From JACNIV01 sp965370415 (GTDB taxonomy: Bacteria > Cloacimonadota > Cloacimonadia > Cloacimonadales > TCS61): 15,830 nucleotides of DNA. The translations under genes and the position numbers were made by a program. Below, in pieces: positions 1 to 6,794 of this stretch (position 1 is the first letter of the stretch; every line of letters starts with the position of its first letter). The notes below the pieces were generated by a model. The model was not told where the DNA came from, made no database searches, and worked only from the letters and a program-made list of their open reading frames with translations. The stretch covers positions 1-15,830 of the forward strand of contig CBDUTJ010000052.1 in NCBI GenBank assembly GCA_965370415.1, written 5' to 3'.

Positions 1-209
1 AAAAAACAACTATTGACAAAAAAGTATCAGTACATAGCTTACGGCATAGTTTTGCAACACATCTTTTGGAGCAGGGAGAAGACTTGAGATATATTCAAAA
101 GATTTTAGGGCATAAAAGTTCGAAAACAACTGAAATTTATACTCATGTAACTTCTATTGGAATGAACAAAATCAAGAGTCCTTTAGATAGTATAGATATG
201 GAAGATTGA
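1..209 (+). CDS. Tyrosine recombinase/integrase, C-terminal end (5' part outside window)
   Basis: The frame starting at base 3 is open from the window edge to TGA at 207-209 and gives 68 residues of a phage-integrase-family (XerC/D-like) catalytic domain. Three of the family's catalytic signatures are visible in order: HSLRH (the H-x-x-R motif), the LGHK histidine, and the nucleophilic tyrosine in EIYTHVT. These enzymes cut and rejoin DNA at short inverted-repeat core sites through a 3'-phosphotyrosine intermediate. The tail after the tyrosine (IKSPLDSID) resembles tails of free-standing integrases of FCB-group bacteria and also integron integrases; too little is present to decide. The patch that distinguishes integron integrases lies upstream of the window. 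The gene is followed within 4 nt by an att-like repeat cluster, which supports its being a functional element-borne recombinase rather than housekeeping XerC/D. Confidence 0.93.
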   Translation, partial: KTTIDKKVSVHSLRHSFATHLLEQGEDLRYIQKILGHKSSKTTEIYTHVTSIGMNKIKSPLDSIDMED

Positions 210-212
210 CTA

Positions 213-286
213 GTTGTACAATAACTACTAAAAAAAGTTATTATACAACAAAATTACTGTAACTATAGGTTAGTTATGTACAATAA
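213..286. repeat. att-like inverted/direct repeat cluster next to integrase
   Basis: A 14-nt arm at 213-226 (gttgtacaataact) is matched by its reverse complement at 236-249 (agttattatacaac) with one mismatch and a 9-nt A-rich spacer. The 10-mer TGTACAATAA of the left arm recurs in direct orientation at 277-286. Paired arms around a short spacer plus an extra arm copy are the usual plan of a tyrosine-recombinase core site with accessory binding site. Position right after the integrase stop supports this. It could also be a transcription terminator, but no T-run follows the stem directly. Confidence 0.45.
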
Positions 287-341
287 AAAAATTGACGTGG
301 CATGCATATGTTAAAAGCAACTAAAAGAATGGGAGGAGAAA

Positions 342-1655
342 ATGTTTAGGTGGATAATTATTTTATTTTTACTTTCTTCACCTTTATTAGGTCAGGAGTG
401 GATTAATATTTCACCCATGCCTGATAGTACTGCAATTATTTCCGGATGCTTCATTTCTGCTGAGGAGGGATGGATATTTAATAGAAGACTCGATGCTGAT
501 AGAGAACTTTATTATACTTCCAATGGAGGTGATAATTGGGAACTCATTTTCACTTTAACTAATGATTATGATCAGATTCTTTCTATTTCCATGGCTGACC
601 CTTTGAATGGTTGGCTCATCCTTACAAACGATTTTTTTAGTTATAGTAGTTTTTTTAAAACAAGTGATGGAGGACACACATGGCAAAATATGGACGATTA
701 TGTTATTGATATTGAAGATGTTTCATCATATTATTTTATCGATGAAAACATCGGATTTATCAGTACATTCGTTTATGCTGACTCATTACCTAATCTCTAT
801 AAAACAATAGACGGAGGATATTCTTGGGAATCAATCGAAGTTCCACCAATGTATATATCTAACATTCCTGTGAATTATAGAATAACAACTTTTTTCTTCT
901 TAAACGATTCTATTGGTTGGGCAGGCTGCGCATATTCAGGAACAGTAGGAAATGTTCTTTATACTTCTAATGCTGGTGAAAATTGGATTGCTATGGATAA
1001 CTCTCTTTTTTTTGTGAGCGCAGTACAATCGGTAACTTTTAGAACTGAGCAAAATGGAGTTCTACTTTGTTTTGGTTGTATATATCCCTATGTTCTATTG
1101 ACGACTGACAATTGTCTAAATTATACACAGCTTTACATACCGGGTTATGCTTATGCTGTAAATTTTCAAAACGACTCCACAATTTGGATTGCTGAAGGCT
1201 CGGGAGGGATTTACCGGAGTACCGATTTGGGGGATACATTCGAACTAGTATATTTAACTGATCCTTATATTAGAGAAATTTATTTCTTCAATGATATTGG
1301 GTATTTCTTTGGTAATAATAATACTCTACTAAAATTTACTGATCAATTAAATATTGATGATAACTTACTTCCAAGTAATGATTATTCACTTAGTACTTTT
1401 CCCAACCCATTTAATCCATCTACTACTATCTCTTTTTCAATTCTTGAAGATAGCAAAGTTGAATTAAATGTCTGCAATATAAAAGGACAGAGTGTTAAGA
1501 CTATTGTAAATAATAATCTAGCAAAAGGTGAACATTTTTTTACTTGGAATGGTACTGATAAATCAGGAAAAACATTGAGTTCAGGTGTTTATTTCTATAA
1601 ATTGAATATTAATGACAGAACAGAAGTAATGAAAAAATGTTTGCTGTTAAAATGA
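342..1655 (+). CDS. Secreted YCF48/BNR-repeat protein with T9SS C-terminal sorting domain
   Basis: A 437-residue exported protein. Residues 1-17 form a signal peptide (hydrophobic run after MFRW, cleavage likely before QEW). The body carries repeated sialidase/YCF48-type turns of a beta-propeller, seen as TSNGGDNWE, TSDGGHTWQ, TIDGGYSWE, TSNAGENWI and STDLGDTFE. The last ~85 residues are a Por-secretion-tail (T9SS type A) domain with FPNPFNPSTTISF, a WNGTD strand, GVYFYKL and terminal KKCLLLK; known CTDs of this type direct export across the outer membrane and are cleaved and anchored at the surface. The start is fixed by a strong Shine-Dalgarno (GGGAGGAG, 331-338). It stands alone between an integrase end and a non-coding island, so it may be an element-associated passenger. 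Function beyond being a surface or secreted propeller protein is not evident. Confidence 0.88.
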   Translation: MFRWIIILFLLSSPLLGQEWINISPMPDSTAIISGCFISAEEGWIFNRRLDADRELYYTSNGGDNWELIFTLTNDYDQILSISMADPLNGWLILTNDFFSYSSFFKTSDGGHTWQNMDDYVIDIEDVSSYYFIDENIGFISTFVYADSLPNLYKTIDGGYSWESIEVPPMYISNIPVNYRITTFFFLNDSIGWAGCAYSGTVGNVLYTSNAGENWIAMDNSLFFVSAVQSVTFRTEQNGVLLCFGCIYPYVLLTTDNCLNYTQLYIPGYAYAVNFQNDSTIWIAEGSGGIYRSTDLGDTFELVYLTDPYIREIYFFNDIGYFFGNNNTLLKFTDQLNIDDNLLPSNDYSLSTFPNPFNPSTTISFSILEDSKVELNVCNIKGQSVKTIVNNNLAKGEHFFTWNGTDKSGKTLSSGVYFYKLNINDRTEVMKKCLLLK

Positions 1656-1938
1656 AAAAGATGCTGCTAACAAGCGTATCAGCGGAGACCCGTAGCATAC
1701 GCAAAACATTAATCAACCTTCCGCTTCGCTCCATGTTGATTAACGGCGGCGTGACACTAAAAAAGAGACGCGCAACCGTATCGAAGCGGAACATCGTTTA
1801 AAAATGCGTACACGGGGACTCGCAAATCGACTACCCTTGACTTTGATTTGCTCGTCTCTTATCAGCTCACTAATCACAGCAGGAGTTTGAGCAAGCTCAA
1901 ATCCACTGCTCATGGCGATCTGACGTGTCACGCCGGCA
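1656..1938. other. Non-coding island with nested inverted repeats (candidate structured RNA or recombination site)
   Basis: No convincing gene in these 283 bases. The stretch is visibly GC-richer than its neighbours. Nested, non-crossing inverted repeats are seen: 1747-1757 with 1925-1935 (11 bp), 1763-1770 with 1853-1860 (8 bp), 1822-1827 with 1846-1851 (6 bp), and a 7-bp hairpin 1886-1901. Two further hairpins lie upstream: 1674-1702 (GCGTAT/ATACGC) and 1709-1743 (TTAATCAAC/GTTGATTAA). In addition 1719-1728 pairs with 1782-1791 as an alternative. On the minus strand the 1853-1860/1763-1770 stem is followed by a T-run, so part of it could terminate the minus-strand operon. An integron attC-like or other folded recombination site is another possibility (TAACAAGCG near 1668, GGCGTGACA at 1748). 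Confidence 0.45.
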
Positions 1939-2835
1939 TTATTCCACTTTATCCGTTGAATAGAACCTGGTAGTAGGATAGGCAAGTTCAATGTCTTTCT
2001 GTTTAGCAAATTCCTTTAAAATATCTTCCCAGATAGCTTCGGTATAACCTCTTCTTTTCCTGGTTTCACAAAGGTGTCGAATAGTAAGTTGGATTCCGTG
2101 GTCTTTCACATCGGTATAAACAATTGGAGTAAGGTGTTTGTAGTAGATTAGAAATTTTCGGGCTGCTCTTTTTATCTGTCTTTCCACAGGTGCTGTGATA
2201 TTCTCACTTTTTTTATTGGCAATTTTAAGAAGTATTTTTTTTGCTTCCTGCCAATTACTTTCAAAGGTAATAACAACACGGATTTCGTTCCAGATGTATT
2301 TGAATCCTTTATCGTAATTTGCCAGATCCTGAGTGAATATTTTCCCGTTTGGAATATGAATTATCCTGCCGGTGCTCTGATCTGCATCTACCCAGTTCCC
2401 TATTTCCAGTAAAGAAAATTCAAATAGACTCTGGTCTATAACATCACCAGCCAGATTACCAATCTGTATCCTGTCTCCCGCTTCGAATGGTTTTCTGGAA
2501 ATTATAAAGATCCAACCTGCGAAATTGGCTATTAAATCCTTGAGTGCAATGGCAATACCGGCAGAGAGCAATCCCAGGTAAGTAGCAATAGATTGTACAC
2601 CTTCATACCACAGTCTGCCCACAATAATTATACCAAATACAGCAACAGCGGCGCTTATTATTTTTCTCCATTGATAGCGGGATTTCATATCGGTTATCTT
2701 TCTCAGGATGAGTCTGTTTATCACTAATTTCAGCAGCCAGAGTATTGTAATGATAATAACCGATTTTATCAGCTTGATCATGATCGGAGAATTAATGTAT
2801 GGAACTTGTTGTAAAAGTTGTTCTACGAAATTCAT
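1939..2835 (-). CDS. MscS-family small-conductance mechanosensitive channel
   Basis: A 298-residue inner-membrane channel, close to the length of E. coli MscS (286). Three membrane segments are visible: about residues 20-44, 57-76 and the glycine/alanine-rich pore helix 84-112 (YLGLLSAGIAIALKDL, then ANFAGWIFII). It is followed by the MscS beta-domain with PFEAGDRIQIG and IIHIPNGKIF, and a C-terminal alpha/beta vestibule region to residue 298. Family members open under membrane tension to release solutes during hypo-osmotic shock. The start is supported by GGGAG about 8 nt upstream on the minus strand. It lies 96 bp downstream of the xdhC-like gene on the same strand and has its own TTGACA-containing upstream sequence, so it may be transcribed separately. 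The family assignment is secure; the specific subtype (MscS versus YnaI-like) is not. Confidence 0.93.
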   Translation of the reverse strand: MNFVEQLLQQVPYINSPIMIKLIKSVIIITILWLLKLVINRLILRKITDMKSRYQWRKIISAAVAVFGIIIVGRLWYEGVQSIATYLGLLSAGIAIALKDLIANFAGWIFIISRKPFEAGDRIQIGNLAGDVIDQSLFEFSLLEIGNWVDADQSTGRIIHIPNGKIFTQDLANYDKGFKYIWNEIRVVITFESNWQEAKKILLKIANKKSENITAPVERQIKRAARKFLIYYKHLTPIVYTDVKDHGIQLTIRHLCETRKRRGYTEAIWEDILKEFAKQKDIELAYPTTRFYSTDKVE

Positions 2836-2868
2836 ATTTTACTCCCGTACCAGGTTTTTGATCAACCT

Positions 2869-2902
2869 GATATACAAAACGAATTTATTAATATAATGTC
2901 AA
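2869..2902 (-). promoter_or_regulatory. Putative promoter of the MscS gene
   Basis: On the minus strand a perfect TTGACA (2902 to 2897) is followed by an AT-rich spacer and then TTTTGTATAT (2879 to 2870). The distance suits either a 17-nt spacer with a weak -10 or the longer spacing used by FCB-group sigma factors. It lies in the 96-nt gap upstream of the channel gene. The assignment rests on sequence resemblance only. Confidence 0.3.
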
Positions 2903-2931
2903 CAAATTTGAAAACCGCATCCTCAAATTTA

Positions 2932-3747
2932 TTACTTATCTCTGTAAGAACGTATATTTTTTACTCCATTGAAAACCGCTAATATTTCTGCAGCTATGGC
3001 GATGGCAATTTCCTGTGTGGTAGTTTTTCCAATATTTAATCCTATAGGTGCATAGATGTTATCTATGAGAGAACCCTTGAATTGTCTCTTCTTTATTTTT
3101 GTTACAGCATCTGCTACTTTTATCTTCGAGCCTATCATACCGAGATATTTTGCATTAATATTTTTGCTGCACAGGTTCTCCAGGATGTCGTGGTCATACT
3201 TATGCCCGTGTGTAAAAATGATCACCGCATCATTTACAGTAGGTACAAACTTCTTAAGATATTGCATATAATCTACTACCAGAACTTCTTTAGCAGTGGG
3301 AATTCTTTCTTTACTGGCAAAATCTTCACGATTATCTATCACAACGCAGTAAAAACCTATCGAATTCAAAATCGGAACCAGGCTACGGCAAAGATGACCG
3401 GCACCAAAAATATAAGCCTTTTTGGTAGGCGGATAATATTCAAAATATACTTTGGCTACACCCCCACACATCATGCCTATTCCTTCAGATGTTTCTGTAA
3501 GCTCAAAATCAAGCATGGCATTTTTTTTAGTTTTGTGGATTTCTTTACATTTATCCAGCACAAGGCGTTCCAGCTTACCACCACCAACCGTTCCCTGAGA
3601 GCTTCCATTTTCATAAGAAAGAAGTTTGAAACCTGTTCTACCGGGGGTTTTCTCCACTCCCTCCACTATCGTTGCCATTACAAAAGCAATTCCTTTCTGC
3701 TGGTTTTCTACAGCTTTTCTTAGAACGTCAAATACCGGTATTTCCAT
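2932..3747 (-). CDS. XdhC/CoxI-family molybdenum hydroxylase maturation protein
   Basis: A 271-residue cytoplasmic protein with the two-part XdhC/CoxI layout. The N-terminal half has the family landmarks TPGRTG (34-39), GTVGGGKLE (52-60) and GMMCGG (91-96, with the conserved cysteine). The C-terminal half is a Rossmann-like domain with AYIFGAGHL (111-119), VVIDNREDFA (135-144), GMIGSKIK and the closing signature APIGLNIGKTTTQEIAIAIA. XdhC proteins bind molybdenum cofactor, help its sulfuration and insert it into xanthine dehydrogenase-type enzymes. The gene starts 4 nt after the MocA-like gene, so the two are almost certainly co-transcribed and act in the same pathway. No molybdenum hydroxylase subunit is visible in the window, so the client enzyme is unknown; it may lie elsewhere in the genome. 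Confidence 0.9.
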   Translation of the reverse strand: MEIPVFDVLRKAVENQQKGIAFVMATIVEGVEKTPGRTGFKLLSYENGSSQGTVGGGKLERLVLDKCKEIHKTKKNAMLDFELTETSEGIGMMCGGVAKVYFEYYPPTKKAYIFGAGHLCRSLVPILNSIGFYCVVIDNREDFASKERIPTAKEVLVVDYMQYLKKFVPTVNDAVIIFTHGHKYDHDILENLCSKNINAKYLGMIGSKIKVADAVTKIKKRQFKGSLIDNIYAPIGLNIGKTTTQEIAIAIAAEILAVFNGVKNIRSYRDK

Positions 3748-3751
3748 AAAT

Positions 3752-4363
3752 TTATCCTTTATTTAAAATTCCATTTAATTCATTTTTTGTATTTATGTTT
3801 TGCATTATTTCTTCATCTTCTACCAGGATGAATTTCCTCTTCTGGGGAATCAAATGAATAACATCTCGCAGTGTAGGTTTATCGGAATTGGCAAAAAGAA
3901 AATCTCTGAACTCTGCAGAAAACAGGATGGGATGTCCGGTATATTTTTTTCCATTCCTTTCTATATAAGGTTGAAAGATAAAATGATCCTCATCTAAGCC
4001 CCCAACCAATTGCCGGTAAATAGAAACAGGCAAGAATGGTTGATCTACCATTTGCAGCAGGATCGGATATTTCCCCGTAATTGCGGCAAAACCCTTCAGA
4101 ACCGATGAAAACATCCCCTGCTCATGATTCTGGTTGTATATGAATTTGATCTTCTCAGGATCGAGATTTGATGTTATCACCTCATTTCGAACTGCTTCCA
4201 GGTTTTCTCCCAGTACTATATAAACATTTTCAGAGAAAGGAAGCAATTTCTCTAAAATGAGAACGATATGAGCCTTATTTTTAATCCTCAGCAGCGCTTT
4301 ATCTCTTCCCATTCTTGCCGATTTCCCGGCAGAAAGTATGATCGACTCAATTCTTCTTTTCAT
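3752..4363 (-). CDS. MocA-like nucleotidyltransferase (probable molybdenum cofactor cytidylyltransferase)
   Basis: A 203-residue NTP-transferase of the MobA/MocA family. The nucleotide-binding signature LSAGKSARMGRDKALL spans residues 10-25. MFSSVLKGF (84-92), QMVDQPFL (104-111, with the metal-binding aspartate) and GHPILF (143-148) follow in the order expected for MocA-type enzymes. MocA joins CMP to Mo-molybdopterin to make the dinucleotide cofactor of xanthine dehydrogenase-type enzymes. Pairing with an XdhC homologue 4 nt downstream favours MocA over MobA (GMP) or a sugar nucleotidyltransferase. The start ATG has only a weak GTGGGAT Shine-Dalgarno but lies right behind the divergent control region. 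The nucleotide specificity is inferred from context, not from a diagnostic residue. Confidence 0.85.
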   Translation of the reverse strand: MKRRIESIILSAGKSARMGRDKALLRIKNKAHIVLILEKLLPFSENVYIVLGENLEAVRNEVITSNLDPEKIKFIYNQNHEQGMFSSVLKGFAAITGKYPILLQMVDQPFLPVSIYRQLVGGLDEDHFIFQPYIERNGKKYTGHPILFSAEFRDFLFANSDKPTLRDVIHLIPQKRKFILVEDEEIMQNINTKNELNGILNKG

Positions 4364-4380
4364 AATATCCCACTAAATTT

Positions 4381-4443
4381 ATTGACACAATAAGTTCACT
4401 TCAATGACATATCCAATAATTAGTTTTAAATAATTGTGTCAAT
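4381..4443. promoter_or_regulatory. Divergent control region with 11-bp inverted repeat carrying facing TTGACA boxes
   Basis: ATTGACACAAT (4381-4391) and its exact reverse complement ATTGTGTCAAT (4433-4443) frame the gap between the minus-strand mocA-like gene and the plus-strand HD-GYP gene. Each arm contains a TTGACA pointing inward on its strand, so the two putative -35 boxes face each other and the promoters would overlap. This could give mutually exclusive transcription, or the arms could bind one regulator and loop the DNA. No clear -10 boxes were identified. Confidence 0.45.
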
Positions 4444-4465
4444 TATTTCAAAATGGTGGTGTAGA

Positions 4466-6049
4466 ATGGAAAAGGAAAAACATTTATTAAAACATATCCA
4501 GGCACTCACAAAGATCGGTATTGCGCTTTCGGCAGAAAAGAATATAAATAATTTCTTTAAACTGGTACTGGATGAGGCTATCAGGTTTACAAATGCAGAT
4601 GGTGGAACGATATACACTTTATCGGAAGATAAAAAAACTCTTGATTTCAAAATTATCTGCACAATTTCCATGAACCTGCGACTGGGAATGGCAGATATGG
4701 CAAAATGGCCCAGCGTTCCGCTTTACAATAATAAAGGAAATAAATTGTTTAAAAATTTTGCCTCGTACGTGGCACATACCGGTGAAGCTACCAGCGTGGA
4801 AGATGCATACGACCAGAATATTTTTGATAACAGTGGTACAAAAAAGTATGATAAAAATAATAATTACCATTCCAAATCTATGGCTGCTATTCCATTGAAA
4901 GACCACGAAAATGAACTTCTGGGAGTTATCCAGCTTATCAATGCTATGGATGAAAAAGGAAATATCGTTAACTTCGACGAGAAACAGTTAACCATGCTCA
5001 CTTCCCTGGCTTCGCAGGCTGCAATTGCTTTTACAAATAAGAACCTTATCGAAGGGTTAGAGAACCTTTTATACCAGTTTATTAAGAGTATTGCAGGTGC
5101 TATCGACAGGAAATCAAAATACACCGGTGGGCATATCAAGCGGGTGGCAACCCTTTCCGAAATGCTGTCCCAAAAAATTCAGAAAGACAAAGGATATTAT
5201 AAAGATATTACATTTTCAGATGATGAATTACAGGAAATAAGCATTGCAGGATGGATGCATGATGTGGGAAAGATAACCACTCCTATCTATGTACGCGATA
5301 AAGCCAAGAAGCTGGAAACGATCTTCGATAGAGTAGACCTGATAAGCACACGTTTTGACCTGGTTAGATCTATCATCTTGAAAGATATTTCATGCTGCTT
5401 GAAAGACAAAGGCAAAAAGGAAGAATTGGAAAAACTGTTAAAACAATTGGAAAAAGACAGGAAATTTATTTGCCAGGTGAATACTGGTGGTGAATTTATG
5501 AAAGATGAAGACCTGGAAAGAATAGACGGGATCTTCCAATTTAAATATTCTTCAAATGGAAATGACTATTTCCTGCTAACGGAAAATGAAAAAACAAATC
5601 TCTCAATCAGAAGGGGAACTCTGCTGCCTGAAGAATTCGATAAAATGCGGGAACATGCCATTGTAACGCATGAAATGCTGGGAGAACTCACATTTCCCAA
5701 AAAATTCAGGAATGTACCGAAATATGCCTCTTCTCATCATGAAAAATTGAATGGAAAAGGATATCCATTCCAGTTGAATGCAGATCAAATGCCACTCCAA
5801 TCACGCATTATTGCTACCGCCGATCTTTACGAAGCTCTCACAGCTTCAGATAGACCATATAAAAAGGGAAAGACCCTTACCGAATCGCTGCGGATCATGG
5901 CGTTCATGGTGAAAGACGGTGAGATAGATGCTGATTTGCTCGACTTACTCATCGATTCCGGGCTGTATCTGGAATATGCAAAAAAATTCTTGAAACCCCA
6001 GCAGATAGACGACGTTAATATTGAAAAAATTAAAGCAATGTATCATTAA
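4466..6049 (+). CDS. GAF domain / HD-GYP domain cyclic-di-GMP phosphodiesterase
   Basis: A 527-residue cytoplasmic signalling protein without membrane segments. Residues about 8-192 form a GAF sensor domain (ending GVIQLINAMD and LASQAAIAF). An HD-GYP phosphodiesterase domain follows with GGHIKR (221-226), HDVGKITTP (265-273), EHAIVTHEML (397-406) and the intact HHEKLNGKGYP motif (424-434). HD-GYP enzymes hydrolyse cyclic-di-GMP to pGpG/GMP. The ~125-residue stretch between the HD and the next histidine motif (starting VRDKAKKLETIFDRV) is much longer than in classical HD-GYP proteins, but I recall this layout as a recurring GAF/HD-GYP subgroup. ATG 4466 was chosen over an upstream GTG at 4436, because the GTG lies inside the regulatory inverted repeat; the Shine-Dalgarno (GGTGGTG) is weak. 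First gene of a five-gene operon. Confidence 0.92.
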   Translation: MEKEKHLLKHIQALTKIGIALSAEKNINNFFKLVLDEAIRFTNADGGTIYTLSEDKKTLDFKIICTISMNLRLGMADMAKWPSVPLYNNKGNKLFKNFASYVAHTGEATSVEDAYDQNIFDNSGTKKYDKNNNYHSKSMAAIPLKDHENELLGVIQLINAMDEKGNIVNFDEKQLTMLTSLASQAAIAFTNKNLIEGLENLLYQFIKSIAGAIDRKSKYTGGHIKRVATLSEMLSQKIQKDKGYYKDITFSDDELQEISIAGWMHDVGKITTPIYVRDKAKKLETIFDRVDLISTRFDLVRSIILKDISCCLKDKGKKEELEKLLKQLEKDRKFICQVNTGGEFMKDEDLERIDGIFQFKYSSNGNDYFLLTENEKTNLSIRRGTLLPEEFDKMREHAIVTHEMLGELTFPKKFRNVPKYASSHHEKLNGKGYPFQLNADQMPLQSRIIATADLYEALTASDRPYKKGKTLTESLRIMAFMVKDGEIDADLLDLLIDSGLYLEYAKKFLKPQQIDDVNIEKIKAMYH

Positions 6050-6057
6050 AAAAATTT

Positions 6058-6789
6058 ATGGATACACTGACTAAAGAACACACTAAAGAATTAGTAAAAC
6101 TCAAACAGAAAAAATATCGTGAAAATGCCAAAGCAGTAATTGTGGAAGGTATCAGGCTGATAGACCAACTACAAACAAACGGGATCCTTTTGCAGGAACT
6201 ATACGTTTCCGATCCGGATAAATATAACTTAAAAGACTTCAATACAAACAGAATATTTCATACTGAACTATGGCAAATTGAAAAGATAGCAGACACAAAA
6301 CATCCTCAGGACATTGCTGCTTTGGTGCAAACGAAAACCGTTCCTATTGCAGAAAGATCTTTTTTACTTTACCTGGATGATATCAAAGAACCCGGCAACC
6401 TGGGAGCCATATTCCGCACAGCTACTTCCGCTGGAATTTCTGGTGTCGTTCTATCTCCCGATTGTTGTGAAGTGTTTAATCCCAAAGTGATACGTGCATC
6501 GCTGGGAACTGTGTTTTCACTACCTATAGAAATTCATGATATTAATTGGCTCAAGCAAAATGATGCTGCAATAATCGCAACAACTTTGCATGATTCCGTA
6601 GACCTTTTTAAGGCTGTGAAACCGGATGGCAATATTGTGCTGGTTATTGGTTCTGAAGCTTTTGGAATTCATCGGGAGATCATCGACCTGGCTAACATGA
6701 AAGTTAAGATACCAATCTCTAACTCCGTAGAATCACTGAACGCTGCTGTTGCTGCCGGCATCGCAATATTTCATTTTACCAACCGTTAA
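6058..6789 (+). CDS. SpoU/TrmH-family RNA 2'-O-methyltransferase
   Basis: A 243-residue SPOUT methyltransferase. The N-terminal ~100 residues form the small substrate-binding domain common in rRNA methylases of this family (IVEGIRLIDQL at 28-38). The C-terminal knotted domain has motif 1 EPGNLGAIFRTA (111-122, with the conserved Asn and catalytic Arg), motif 2 VIGSEAFGI (196-204) and motif 3 IPISNSVESLNAAVAAGI (218-235), which together bind S-adenosylmethionine. It methylates a ribose 2'-OH in rRNA or tRNA; the target nucleotide cannot be read from the sequence. The gene starts 8 nt after the HD-GYP stop with no clear Shine-Dalgarno, suggesting translational coupling. It sits beside another RNA-modifying enzyme, the dihydrouridine synthase. 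Confidence 0.9.
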   Translation: MDTLTKEHTKELVKLKQKKYRENAKAVIVEGIRLIDQLQTNGILLQELYVSDPDKYNLKDFNTNRIFHTELWQIEKIADTKHPQDIAALVQTKTVPIAERSFLLYLDDIKEPGNLGAIFRTATSAGISGVVLSPDCCEVFNPKVIRASLGTVFSLPIEIHDINWLKQNDAAIIATTLHDSVDLFKAVKPDGNIVLVIGSEAFGIHREIIDLANMKVKIPISNSVESLNAAVAAGIAIFHFTNR

Positions 6790-6794
6790 ATAAT

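Noticed and set aside
292..312. Promoter TTGACG / TATGTT before the 342 gene
   Set aside because: The spacing of 9 nt between the boxes is far too short for a sigma-70-type promoter.
1740..2009. Minus-strand 89-codon frame over the non-coding island
   Set aside because: It overlaps the 3' end of the MscS gene in another frame, shows no Shine-Dalgarno, has a low-complexity Arg/Ser-rich end and lies over nested inverted repeats that explain the sequence better.
3082..3723. Plus-strand 213-codon frame opposite the xdhC-like gene
   Set aside because: Antisense shadow of a gene with full family motifs; its translation is rich in Phe, Tyr, His and Ile without domain features.
4436..4465. GTG start extending the HD-GYP protein by 10 residues
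   Set aside because: The GTG is inside the regulatory inverted repeat, the extra residues are not GAF sequence and there is no Shine-Dalgarno before it.
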